Origin: Acidimicrobiia bacterium
GTDB taxonomy: Bacteria; Actinomycetota; Acidimicrobiia; IMCC26256; PALSA-610
Reading direction: 5' to 3'
Assembly (NCBI GenBank): GCA_027494135.1
Contig: JAOSJK010000012.1
Span: forward strand, 796,795-860,794
Length of the DNA: 64,000 bases
Made by a program: the position numbers and the translations under genes. This document shows, piece by piece, positions 10,202 to 17,956 of the stretch. Under the pieces are notes generated by a model, which searched no databases, was not told where the DNA came from, and saw only the letters and a list, made by a program, of their open reading frames with translations. How positions within the stretch are numbered: position 1 is the first letter of the stretch; the number at the start of each line of letters is the position of its first letter.

Positions 10202-11707
10202 TCAGGGGGCGCAGTTGGAGGGCTTGGGATCGTCGGCGAAGGCAGGGTTCTCGCACTTCGCGCCCTCGCCGTAGTCGCCCGTGAGCGCGAGCGTGTCGTC
10301 GGGGTCACAGCGGTAGATCCCCTCGTCGGCACCGATGTCGGGGAGCACGAACTCCCCGTCTCTCGCCTCGATCACCATGAAGCATCCCGACGCGGTGCGC
10401 GACGCAAGGTCCTGCGGGGCGTGCAGCCCGGCGCCCGACCAGTCGGTCACCGCCTGCACCTTCTCCCAGAGGCAGTCGCGCGTCAGATCGGCACCGCACT
10501 CCGTGGCGGACTTCGCGAAGAGCAGCCAACCGGAGAAGCCCATGACCCCGAGGTAAGCAACCTTGCCGCCGGGCTCGTACTCGGCCATGATGTCGAGCAT
10601 CGCCTGCGTCGCAGGGTTCTGCGCGGCAAGCTCGGGATCCAGGAACGGGTAGATGGTGCCCCGGATGAATGTGTTGTCGACGGCTGACCCGCCCTCGGAT
10701 AGGAGCAGGTCGTCGTAGTGGTTCGCGTCTGTGCGGACGAAGTCGGGGTGGTACTCGATCTCGTCCATCGCCTTCCGCACGGCAGCGAGGTTGACGGGCT
10801 CGCCGAGCCAGATGACACCGCGGGCACCAGACGACTTCAGACCCTCCGCGTAGCCGCGCCACGAGACCTCTCCCGCAGCGTTGTACTGCTCGTTGTAGAC
10901 GACCTCCCACCCGAGCTTCGCCAGCGCCTCCTCGTAGCGCTCGGCAACCGCGATCGTCGAGGCCACCCCGAGCACGAGGAGGCCGATCTTCTTCGTCGCC
11001 TCCGGGTACTGCTCACCGAGCCACCGGAGGTCGCCGATCGGGAGCGAGTAGACGGGGTTGGGGACGGGCTGGACGGTCAGGTCCGACTCGATCGCCGAGG
11101 CCGTGACCACATAGCCCGGGATCTGCGGCAGACCACATGCGAGGCGCTCCTTCTGGCCCTGGTCGTCGAAGACACCGCCGCCGCCGACGAGCATGAAGTC
11201 GCCCTCTTCGCAGGCGTCGATCATCCGACCCTGGTGCTCGGTCAGCTTCGCGTCTCGTTCACGCAGCTCGATGCGTCGACCGTTGATGCCTCCGGCGGCG
11301 TTGCACCACTGCGTGAACGCCGCTGCCGTGTCGAAGAGCTCCTGATTGAGGCCCGGCCTACCCGAGAACCCCGGGTCCGAGATCGTGCCTACCTGCACCG
11401 ACTCCGCCGTCACCCCCACGTCGGGCTCGCCGAGAGTCATCCCCTCGGGTGTCGGGCCACAGATCGCGCCCAGATCGGCGAACACCCCGGCCGCTTCCTG
11501 CGCGGGGCCACCAGTCGTCGGCGAGGTCGTCTCCCCGGGGTCCGTCGAGCCGGTGGCCTCGTCGTCGTCGCCGCGGCCGCAAGCGGCGGCGAGAAGGCCG
11601 GCCACGGTTACCAGCGCGAGCGCTCGCCTGAAGCTCCGAGCGCGGCGGCGGCCCGGGAGTGCCCTGTCAGCCGTTCGTGTCGTGGGTTCGCTTGCACCAT
11701 GCACCAT
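10202..11707 (-). CDS. Liv-type ABC substrate-binding lipoprotein, paralogue 1
   Basis: 501 residues. The signal peptide ends in the lipobox LAAACG at about residue 43, followed by an acidic Thr/Gly linker. The mature part has the type-I periplasmic binding fold of LivJ-like proteins (Peripla_BP_6): VQVGTISDPGFSGRPGLNQE, NAAGGINGRRIELRERDAK, MLVGGGGVFDDQGQ, then WLGEQYPEATKKIG. Two further copies with the same landmarks lie at 20379 and 22059. GGAGGT precedes the ATG. An operator-like site overlaps a TAGTGT -10 box about 45 bases upstream. The protein should deliver a hydrophobic or amino-acid-like solute to the LivHM/LivG/LivF importer; the ligand is unknown. Confidence 0.9.
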   Translation of the reverse strand: MVHGASEPTTRTADRALPGRRRARSFRRALALVTVAGLLAAACGRGDDDEATGSTDPGETTSPTTGGPAQEAAGVFADLGAICGPTPEGMTLGEPDVGVTAESVQVGTISDPGFSGRPGLNQELFDTAAAFTQWCNAAGGINGRRIELRERDAKLTEHQGRMIDACEEGDFMLVGGGGVFDDQGQKERLACGLPQIPGYVVTASAIESDLTVQPVPNPVYSLPIGDLRWLGEQYPEATKKIGLLVLGVASTIAVAERYEEALAKLGWEVVYNEQYNAAGEVSWRGYAEGLKSSGARGVIWLGEPVNLAAVRKAMDEIEYHPDFVRTDANHYDDLLLSEGGSAVDNTFIRGTIYPFLDPELAAQNPATQAMLDIMAEYEPGGKVAYLGVMGFSGWLLFAKSATECGADLTRDCLWEKVQAVTDWSGAGLHAPQDLASRTASGCFMVIEARDGEFVLPDIGADEGIYRCDPDDTLALTGDYGEGAKCENPAFADDPKPSNCAP

Positions 11708-11755
11708 GGCCTACCTCCATGCGTCCGGACGGCGCCGGAGCCGTCCGCGTTACAC

Positions 11756-11769
11756 TAGAACACGTTTCA
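11756..11769. promoter_or_regulatory. Perfect TNNAACNNGTTNNA operator-like site upstream of binding-protein gene 1
   Basis: TAGAACACGTTTCA. It overlaps the minus-strand -10 candidate TAGTGT (11752-11757), about 50 bases before the start of the gene at 11707. It also lies about 100 bases before the divergent acyl-CoA dehydrogenase. It has the same form as sites at 20269, 21962 and 37486. Confidence 0.7.
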
Positions 11770-11870
11770 GATCCAGCCAACCACAGGTACCCGGGCTTCC
11801 GTTCGCGGCCGCGAGGCGGCTTCCGGACGTCACCCGCGGTGACGGCACGGGCCAGAAGAGGAGACCGACG

Positions 11871-13093
11871 ATGTCAGTTATGACCCTGCCGTCTGCGCAC
11901 CTGCTCGACGCCTCCTTCACCGACGAGGACCGCGAGGTCGTCGCCCTCGCCCACCGGTTCGCCGTCGAGGTCATGCGCCCCGCGGCCAGGAGCTCGACCG
12001 CTTGACGGACCCGGCCGCGGTGATCGCGCCCGGATCGCGACTTTGGGACGTTCTCGATCGCTACGACGCGACGGGTCTCGGTGAGGCCTCCACGGGTGAT
12101 GACGGCTCCGATCCGGTAGCGCGGGCGCGTCTCTCCGCCGCCGTCAGCGAGGAGCTGTCGTGGGGAGACGTCGGGCTCGCGATCACATGCGGCATGACAC
12201 GCTTCGCGGCCCCGTGGATCCAGATGAGCGGGAACAACGAGCTGATCGAGCGGTACTGCTCCCCCGGCGTCCGAACGATCGGGTGCTGGGCGCTGACCGA
12301 GCCCGACCACGGCAGCGACACGGTGTCGTTCACACACGACTCCTTCCGCGACCCACAGATCAAGGCGAACTGCGTGGCGCGCCGCGACGGCGACGAGTAC
12401 GTGATCTCCGGCCAGAAGTCCGGGTGGGTGTCTCTCGGTTCCATTGCCGACGTCATCACGCTCTTCTGCACCGTCGACCAGGACCGCGGTCACTCGGGCG
12501 GCGGCGTCTTCGTGGTACCCAGCGACCTCCCGGGCGTCGAGCGGCCCCGACCCACCGACAAGCTGGGACAGCGTCCTCTGAACCAAGGTGAGGTCGTCTT
12601 CCACGACGTACGGGTCCCCGCCGACCACATGGTGATCGGGCCCGACGTCTACCCGATGGCCCTCGAGGGGATGCTGACGCAGGGGAACATCGGCATGTCC
12701 ACGCTCTTCGTCGGCGTGGCACGCGCCGCATACGACCTCGCGCTCGACTACGCGCGCGAGCGAGTTCAGGGCGGTCGCCCGATCATCGAGCACCAGAGCG
12801 TCCAGTCTCGAATCTTCGACATGTTCCGGCGCGTCGAGGCGGCGCGGGCACTCACGCGGCGTGTCGTCGAGTCGCAGGCCATCGCGCCGGTTCCGTTCCA
12901 GTACGCAGTCGCCGCCAAGACGTTCGTGACACAGACGGCCTTCGACGTCTCGAGCGCGGCGCTGCAGATCTTCGGCGGCAACGGGCTCACACGCGAGTAC
13001 CCGATCGAGAAGGTGTTGCGAGACGCCCGGGCGTCGATGATCGAGGACGGCTGCAACGAGGTCCTCGGCCTGGTCGCAGCGGTACGGCTCTGA
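11871..13093 (+). CDS. Acyl-CoA dehydrogenase, one frameshift
   Basis: Starts MSVMTLPSAHLLDASFTDED at 11871 after GAGGAG. A shift near 11990 (one missing base) joins RPAA to ELDRLTDPAAV and the rest, about 407 residues, the family size. Landmarks are GCWALTEPDHGSDT (FAD/substrate signature 1), a long central beta-domain, LQIFGGNGLTREYPIEKVLRDAR (signature 2) and SMIEDGCNE near the end, where the catalytic Glu is usually found. It should introduce an alpha-beta double bond in an acyl-CoA, passing electrons to ETF. It is followed by a thiolase and a ligase on the same strand, although a hairpin separates it from them. Divergent from binding-protein gene 1 and sharing the operator region. Confidence 0.87.
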
Positions 13094-13094
13094 A

Positions 13095-13145
13095 CCCTGT
13101 TTGGACGTCAGCGGAGCCCTGGCGACCACCTGGGTCCAAACAGGG
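13095..13145. terminator. Hairpin after the acyl-CoA dehydrogenase
   Basis: CCCTGTTTGGA (13095-13105) pairs perfectly with TCCAAACAGGG (13135-13145) across a 29-base loop, immediately after the stop at 13093. A G run follows rather than T's. It may be a terminator or an attenuating structure before the thiolase. Confidence 0.55.
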
Positions 13146-13177
13146 GGTTGGGGCGGGATGAGAAGGAGGATGCTCGG

Positions 13178-14416
13178 ATGCGAACCCAGGCTGTAGTGGG
13201 CGGGGTCGGCATGACCCGTTTCGGAAAGCAGATGGACCGGGGGCTGAAGGATCTCGGCGCGGAGGCGGTCAACTCCGCCGTCGCCGACGCGGGCCTCACC
13301 CTCGACGACATGCAGGCGGCGTTCGTCGGCAACTGCGCGGCGGGCACGGTCACCGGTCAGGAGTCGATCCGTGGCCAGGTGATCCTCGACCCTCTCGGTG
13401 TGGGCAGGATCCCGATCGTGAACGTAGAGAACGCCTGCGCCTCGGGCTCGACCGCGTTCTACCTGGCCTGCGCGATGGTCACCGCCGGCATCCACGACGT
13501 CGTGCTCGCGCTCGGCGTCGAGAAGTTGAGCCACCCCGACAAGACCGTCAGCTTCGCGGCCTTCGCCGGTGCTGTCGACGTAGAGGAGGTCCAGGCACTG
13601 CTCGCGGGCCTGGCGGCCCAAGCAGAGGACTCCGGCGCCAACGGCGGGGGCGGTGCTGGAGGAGCGGGCAAGGGTCGCTCGATGTTCATGGACATCTACG
13701 CCGGCGCTGCCCGTTCGCACATGGAGCGCTGGGGAACGACCGCCGAGCAGTTCGCGGCGGTGGCGTCGAAGAACTCGTACCACGGAAGCCTCAACCCGCG
13801 CGCCCAGTTCCGCGAGGCCCTCTCGGTCGACGACGTCATGCAGTCGACGATGATCGTGCCTCCGCTGACCCGCCCCATGTGCTCGCCGATCGGCGACGGC
13901 GCAGCGGCGGTCGTCGTGGTGAGTGAGGCGAAGGCCCGCGCGCTCGGCATTTCTCGACCGGTGCACGTCGCCACCACGGTGCTGCACTCCGGCTGGAACC
14001 ACGCCGTCGGCGAGGGGGGAACCGTGGAGCTCTGCTCGAAGGAGGCGTACGAGGAGGCCGGGATCGGGCCCGACGACCTCGACGTCGTCGAGCTGCACGA
14101 CGCATCTGCCCCCGCCGAGGTGATGATGTACGAGTCGCTCGGACTCTGCGCACCGGGCGAGGGTGGGAAGCTGGCGGAGAGCGGCGAGACACGTCTCGGG
14201 GGCCGGCTACCGGTCAACACCTCCGGTGGTCTCCTCCGCAAGGGCCATCCGGTTGGCGCCACCGGGACGGCCCAGATAGTCGAGCTGACGGAGCAGCTGC
14301 GTGGCTCGTCGGGCGACCGTCAGGTCGAGGGTGCCCGCATCGGCCTGGCGCAGAACGGCGGGGGCAAGAAGGGGAACGACGCCGCGGCCATGTGCGTGAC
14401 GGTGCTCAGATCCTGA
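13178..14416 (+). CDS. SCP2-type thiolase / acetyl-CoA acetyltransferase-like protein
   Basis: 412 residues from the ATG at 13178, which follows AAGGAGG. The longer frame from 13148 lacks a ribosome site. The nucleophile Cys lies in VENACASGS near residue 87, and the second catalytic region ELHDASAPAE is near 307. LRKGHPVGATG near 355 supplies the His. These match the non-decarboxylating thiolase/lipid-transfer branch used in beta-oxidation of bulky acyl chains. A Gly/Ala-rich insertion (SGANGGGGAGGAGKG) near residue 155 is unusual. It would cleave 3-ketoacyl-CoA with CoA. The acyl-CoA ligase follows 52 bases later, consistent with one operon. Confidence 0.9.
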   Translation: MRTQAVVGGVGMTRFGKQMDRGLKDLGAEAVNSAVADAGLTLDDMQAAFVGNCAAGTVTGQESIRGQVILDPLGVGRIPIVNVENACASGSTAFYLACAMVTAGIHDVVLALGVEKLSHPDKTVSFAAFAGAVDVEEVQALLAGLAAQAEDSGANGGGGAGGAGKGRSMFMDIYAGAARSHMERWGTTAEQFAAVASKNSYHGSLNPRAQFREALSVDDVMQSTMIVPPLTRPMCSPIGDGAAAVVVVSEAKARALGISRPVHVATTVLHSGWNHAVGEGGTVELCSKEAYEEAGIGPDDLDVVELHDASAPAEVMMYESLGLCAPGEGGKLAESGETRLGGRLPVNTSGGLLRKGHPVGATGTAQIVELTEQLRGSSGDRQVEGARIGLAQNGGGKKGNDAAAMCVTVLRS

Positions 14417-14468
14417 GGCCCAGTGCTCCCGAGCCCGACGAACCGTAGCGAGTGCGAGAGGACCTACC

Positions 14469-16088
14469 GTGCGTGAACGCGACGAGCTGATCATCGCCGA
14501 TCTGATCGCCACGCGGGCCGAGCGCGATCCCGGCCTCGATGTGCTCACCTTCGAGCACCTCGGACTCGACGGTGGAGCGACCCCCGACGAGGTTCGTACC
14601 TACTCAGACCTCGCGACGAACGGGAACAGGATCGCGGCGGAGCTGGTCGCGCGCGGAATGCAACGCGGCGACCGGTTCGGAATCATGATGCGCAACCACC
14701 CCGAGTTCGTCGAGACGATCATCGCCGCATCCACGACCGGAGCGATCTTCGTCCCGATCGATCCGCGGACGCGCGGCGAGAAGCTGGCATTCATGCTGCG
14801 CCGCTCAGGCTGCCGCGGTCTGGTCATAGCCGACTACTGCCTCGCCGAGCTGGACCGCGTGCGCGACGAGGTTCCCGGCCTCGAATGGGTGCTCGGCCTG
14901 GAGACCGGCGAGACCGCCGACGCCGTCTCCCTCGACTCCCTACATGGCATCGACTCCCTGAAGGCGGTGCTGGCGACCTCTGCCCCCACGGTCGGCGTCC
15001 GCCTGGAGAGCGCCGACGATCCGCTCCAGATCATGTTCACCTCCGGTACGACCGGCGATCCGAAAGGAGCAATCGCCGGCAACGACCGGTTCACCCGCGC
15101 CGGCATGCTCGGCGCGCTGTTCGACTACCGGCCCGACGAGCGGCCCTACACCGGCCTCTCACTCACCCACACCAACGCGCAGGCCATCACACTGGCTCCC
15201 ACTCTGGTACTCGGGCTTCGCGGGGTGTTCAGCCGGCGGTTCACCAAGTCGCGGTTCTGGGATGTGTGCAGGCGCAGCGGGTGCACTCAGATATCCCTCG
15301 TAGGCGGGATGGTCGCGGGTCTCTACGGCGAGCCGCCCCGTCCCGACGACGCGGACAACCCCGTGAGGCTCGTCGTCAGCGGAGGGATGCCGGCCGCGAT
15401 CTGGGAGGCGTTCGCGGAGCGCTTCAACGTGCAGATCCTGGAGTTCTACGGGGCGAACGACGGCGGTGGGATGGCCTACAACCCGCCGGGGGTCGGCCCC
15501 GTCGGCTCGATCGGCAAGCCGATGCCGGGAGTCGAGATGAAGATCCTCGACGACGCCGGCGCCGTCTGCGAGCCGGGTGTAGTCGGTGAGATCTGCTGCA
15601 GGCCCGAGGGCGGAGGGGTCGCCTCGGTCGAGTACGTCGGCGATGCCGCCGCGTCCGCCGCGAAGATCCGGGACGGGTGGAACCGCAGCGGCGACATGGG
15701 GCACGCCGACGCAGACGGCTGGCTCTACTTCGACTATCGGCGGGGCGGCGGAATCCGCCACAACGGCGACTTCGTCCACCCCGGATACGTCGAGAAGGCG
15801 CTGGCCGAGCACCCCGACGTCTCCGACGTGTTCGTCTACGGAGTCGAGTCGGCGTCGGGAACTCCCGGAGAGAAGGACGTCGTGGCTGCTCTGGTGCTGC
15901 GCGAGGGCTCGGACCCGGAACCCGAGTCCTTGTTCGCCTGGTGTCGCGAGCGACTCGAGTCGAACTTCGTCCCTGAGTACCTGCAAGTCGTCGACGAGAT
16001 CCCCAAGACGGCTTCGGAGAAGCCACAGGAGCGCTTCCTCGCCGAGCGGTTCGCGCCGGACCAGGTCTGGACCCCCGCCAGGCACTAG
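14469..16088 (+). CDS. AMP-forming acyl-CoA synthetase/ligase
   Basis: 539 residues. The adenylate-forming P-loop IMFTSGTTGDPKGAIAGN lies near residues 188-205, EFYGANDGGG near 328 and WNRSGDMGHADADGWLYF near 400. IPKTASEKPQERFL near the C-terminus contains the family's catalytic Lys region. This fits the FadD/CaiC-like ANL family: acid + ATP + CoA gives acyl-CoA. The GTG start at 14469 follows GAGAGGACC. It lies downstream of a thiolase and an acyl-CoA dehydrogenase, so it probably activates the acid that those enzymes degrade. Chain type cannot be predicted; a Gly-rich GGGIRHNGDFV loop replaces the more usual KDxIxxxGE. Confidence 0.9.
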   Translation: MRERDELIIADLIATRAERDPGLDVLTFEHLGLDGGATPDEVRTYSDLATNGNRIAAELVARGMQRGDRFGIMMRNHPEFVETIIAASTTGAIFVPIDPRTRGEKLAFMLRRSGCRGLVIADYCLAELDRVRDEVPGLEWVLGLETGETADAVSLDSLHGIDSLKAVLATSAPTVGVRLESADDPLQIMFTSGTTGDPKGAIAGNDRFTRAGMLGALFDYRPDERPYTGLSLTHTNAQAITLAPTLVLGLRGVFSRRFTKSRFWDVCRRSGCTQISLVGGMVAGLYGEPPRPDDADNPVRLVVSGGMPAAIWEAFAERFNVQILEFYGANDGGGMAYNPPGVGPVGSIGKPMPGVEMKILDDAGAVCEPGVVGEICCRPEGGGVASVEYVGDAAASAAKIRDGWNRSGDMGHADADGWLYFDYRRGGGIRHNGDFVHPGYVEKALAEHPDVSDVFVYGVESASGTPGEKDVVAALVLREGSDPEPESLFAWCRERLESNFVPEYLQVVDEIPKTASEKPQERFLAERFAPDQVWTPARH

Positions 16089-16103
16089 CGGCGGACGTCG
16101 CTC

Positions 16104-16119
16104 AGGCGCCTCTGCGCCT
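16104..16119 (+). terminator. Short hairpin after the acyl-CoA ligase
   Basis: AGGCGC pairs with GCGCCT around CTCT, 15 bases after the ligase stop and just before the convergent gene at 16131. A weak terminator candidate. Confidence 0.4.
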
Positions 16120-16130
16120 ATTCGGGCGAG

Positions 16131-16493
16131 TCAGCTCCCCTTGTGGGAGCCCTCGATGATCCGATCGGCCGCCATCTGGTGCTCGTATGCGATGCGGGCG
16201 AGCCAGAACCTCAGGAACTGAGCCATGGAGTAACGAAGGAAGAGCGCACCGCCGGCGACGGTGAGGCAGAGGCCGATCACAGCGGTTACGAGGTAGTCGC
16301 GCTGCGCGAGGGAGCTCTGAGTCCCGTGCGAGCCGAAGTACGCGACTATCGCCAGAACCACACCGACGATCATCAGCGCCGCACCGGCGCGCAGCAGCAT
16401 GCGATCCCGAGCCGTTGCCGGATCCTTGAGTCTCATCTCGGCGATCTCGGCCTTGAACTCCTCGACCCTCTGCTGGTTCGGGATCGTCGTCAT
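16131..16493 (-). CDS. Small two-helix membrane protein
   Basis: 120 residues. A soluble helical N-terminus (QQRVEEFKAEIAEMRLKD) precedes hydrophobic segments near 36-53 (LMIVGVVLAIVAYF) and 69-86 (LVTAVIGLCLTVAGGALFL). A basic C-terminus follows. It lies just upstream in transcription terms of the ligase-facing gap and 34 bases below livF, the last Liv gene on this strand, so it may be the tail gene of that operon. No named family is recognised; small proteins of this kind are common beside Liv clusters in related genomes, but that is recollection, not proof. Confidence 0.75.
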   Translation of the reverse strand: MTTIPNQQRVEEFKAEIAEMRLKDPATARDRMLLRAGAALMIVGVVLAIVAYFGSHGTQSSLAQRDYLVTAVIGLCLTVAGGALFLRYSMAQFLRFWLARIAYEHQMAADRIIEGSHKGS

Positions 16494-16527
16494 TCGCTTA
16501 CTCCTCCTGGATCGCTGTCGAATCGAC

Positions 16528-17226
16528 TCATGTGCCGAAGTAGGCGGCCGAGAGCTCGCCCTCGAGATCCGCGGGTCGTCCCACCTTCGCGACCTTCCCG
16601 TGCACCATCACAGCTGCGTAGTCGGCCACCTTCAAGACCGTCTGAGCGATCTGCTCGACGACGAGGATCGAGACGCCCTCACTGGCGATCTGTGCGACGA
16701 CCTCGTAGAGGCTCTCGACGACGAGCGGGGCGAGACCCATGGAGAGCTCGTCGAGGAGGAGCAGCGCCGGCTTGGTCGCGAGCCCACGCGCCATGGCGAG
16801 CATCTGCTGCTCCCCGCCGGAGAGAGTTCCCGCCATCTGGTGGCGCCGCTCTGCGAGGCGCGGGAACCTGTCGAAGGCGATCGCTTCGACTTCCGCCAGC
16901 GGCAGGCGCGAGCGCGCTGCCATGCGGAGATGCTCCATGACCGTCAGATTCGGGAAGATGCCGCGACCCTCGGGGATCAGACAGAGGCCACGCCGCGCCA
17001 GCTCCTCTGGATGGGCCCCGTTCACGCACCTTCCCGCCACGACAACCTCGCCGGAGGTCGGCTGATGGAGGCCGGCGATCACGCGCAGAGTGGTCGTCTT
17101 CCCCGCTCCGTTTGCACCGAGGAGCGCGAAGACGCTGCCGGCCGGGACGGCGAGGTCGACGCCGTTGAGCACCTGGATCTGATCATAGGCAGCGTGAATG
17201 TCGCGCAGCTCCAGAAGGTTCTCCAT
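16528..17226 (-). CDS. livF: LivF-type ABC ATPase
   Basis: About 232 residues, the LivF length. Walker A GANGAGKTT is near residue 38, the Q-loop region ends in CLIPEGRGIFPNLTV, which is characteristic of LivF, the signature is LSGGEQQ and Walker B is ALLLLDELSMGL with Ser where many ABC proteins have the Pro-Thr pair. The ATG at 17226 was preferred over a GTG one codon earlier. It overlaps the end of the LivG gene by 44 bases. With LivG and the fused permease it should power import of solutes brought by the binding lipoproteins. Confidence 0.92.
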   Translation of the reverse strand: MENLLELRDIHAAYDQIQVLNGVDLAVPAGSVFALLGANGAGKTTTLRVIAGLHQPTSGEVVVAGRCVNGAHPEELARRGLCLIPEGRGIFPNLTVMEHLRMAARSRLPLAEVEAIAFDRFPRLAERRHQMAGTLSGGEQQMLAMARGLATKPALLLLDELSMGLAPLVVESLYEVVAQIASEGVSILVVEQIAQTVLKVADYAAVMVHGKVAKVGRPADLEGELSAAYFGT

Positions 17227-17956
17227 CACGCTGCTCCGGGGAGCCGAGGTATGCGGCGATCACGTTCGCATCATGACGGATCTCTTCGGGGGTCCCCACC
17301 GCGATGATCCGCCCGAAGTCCAAGACGTGAACCACGTCGCAGATCGCCATCACCAGGGGAACGTCGTGCTCTACGAGCACGACTGTCATTCCCTCGCCGG
17401 CCAGCACCTGCAGCATCGACCCGAACTTCTCGGTCTCCTGCTCCGTCTGTCCGGATGCCGGTTCGTCGAGCAGCAGGACCTCCGGCTTCGTAGCGAGCGC
17501 CCTGGCCAGCTCCACCAGGCGTGCGATGCCCGTCGGCAGGGTGTCGGCGCGCACATCGGCGATGTCGCGAAGCCCGATGCGATCGAGAACCGCGTCGACG
17601 ACCCGCGCCGGCCTGACGCCGTCGCGCGCCCAGCCGCGTCGCGTCTCCGCTGCGACTGCGATGTTCTCTCGTACGGTCATCGTCCCGAGCAGCTCGAGAC
17701 GTTGGAATGTTCGCGCGAGCCCGAGTCGGGCGCGCTTGTACGGAGGCAGCCGCGTCAGGTCGCGCCCGTCGAGTACGACCTCCCCCGCATCGGGGGCGAG
17801 CAGTCCGGTCACGACGTTGAAGAGAGTGGTCTTGCCCGCGCCGTTGGCGCCGATCAGACCCGTGATCCGACCGGGCTCCGCGACGAGGCTCGCCTCGTCG
17901 ACGGCGACCTTGCCGCCGAACCTCACCGTCACCCCGCGAACCTCAAGCCGTGCCAC
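17183..17956 (-). CDS. livG: LivG-type ABC ATPase
   Basis: About 257 residues from a GTG at 17956 (VARLEVRGVTVRFGG); longer versions run into the permease gene. Walker A is GANGAGKTTLFNVV and GLARTFQRLELLGTMTVREN is the LivG Q-loop segment. Walker B is EVLLLDEPASGQ, where the usual AGL after DEP is ASG, and the end is HDANVIAAYLGS. The signature region (LPTGIARLVELARAL) lacks a standard LSGGQ, as is usual for LivG. It overlaps the permease stop by 14 bases and livF by 44, so the genes are tightly coupled. The C-terminal tail beyond YLGS is longer than usual and could reflect an indel. Confidence 0.9.
   Translation of the reverse strand: MARLEVRGVTVRFGGKVAVDEASLVAEPGRITGLIGANGAGKTTLFNVVTGLLAPDAGEVVLDGRDLTRLPPYKRARLGLARTFQRLELLGTMTVRENIAVAAETRRGWARDGVRPARVVDAVLDRIGLRDIADVRADTLPTGIARLVELARALATKPEVLLLDEPASGQTEQETEKFGSMLQVLAGEGMTVVLVEHDVPLVMAICDVVHVLDFGRIIAVGTPEEIRHDANVIAAYLGSPEQRDGEPSGAARHSRCL

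Noticed and set aside
11750-14098. A 782-residue minus-strand open frame
   Set aside because: It is antisense to the acyl-CoA dehydrogenase and thiolase, both of which show full family motifs.
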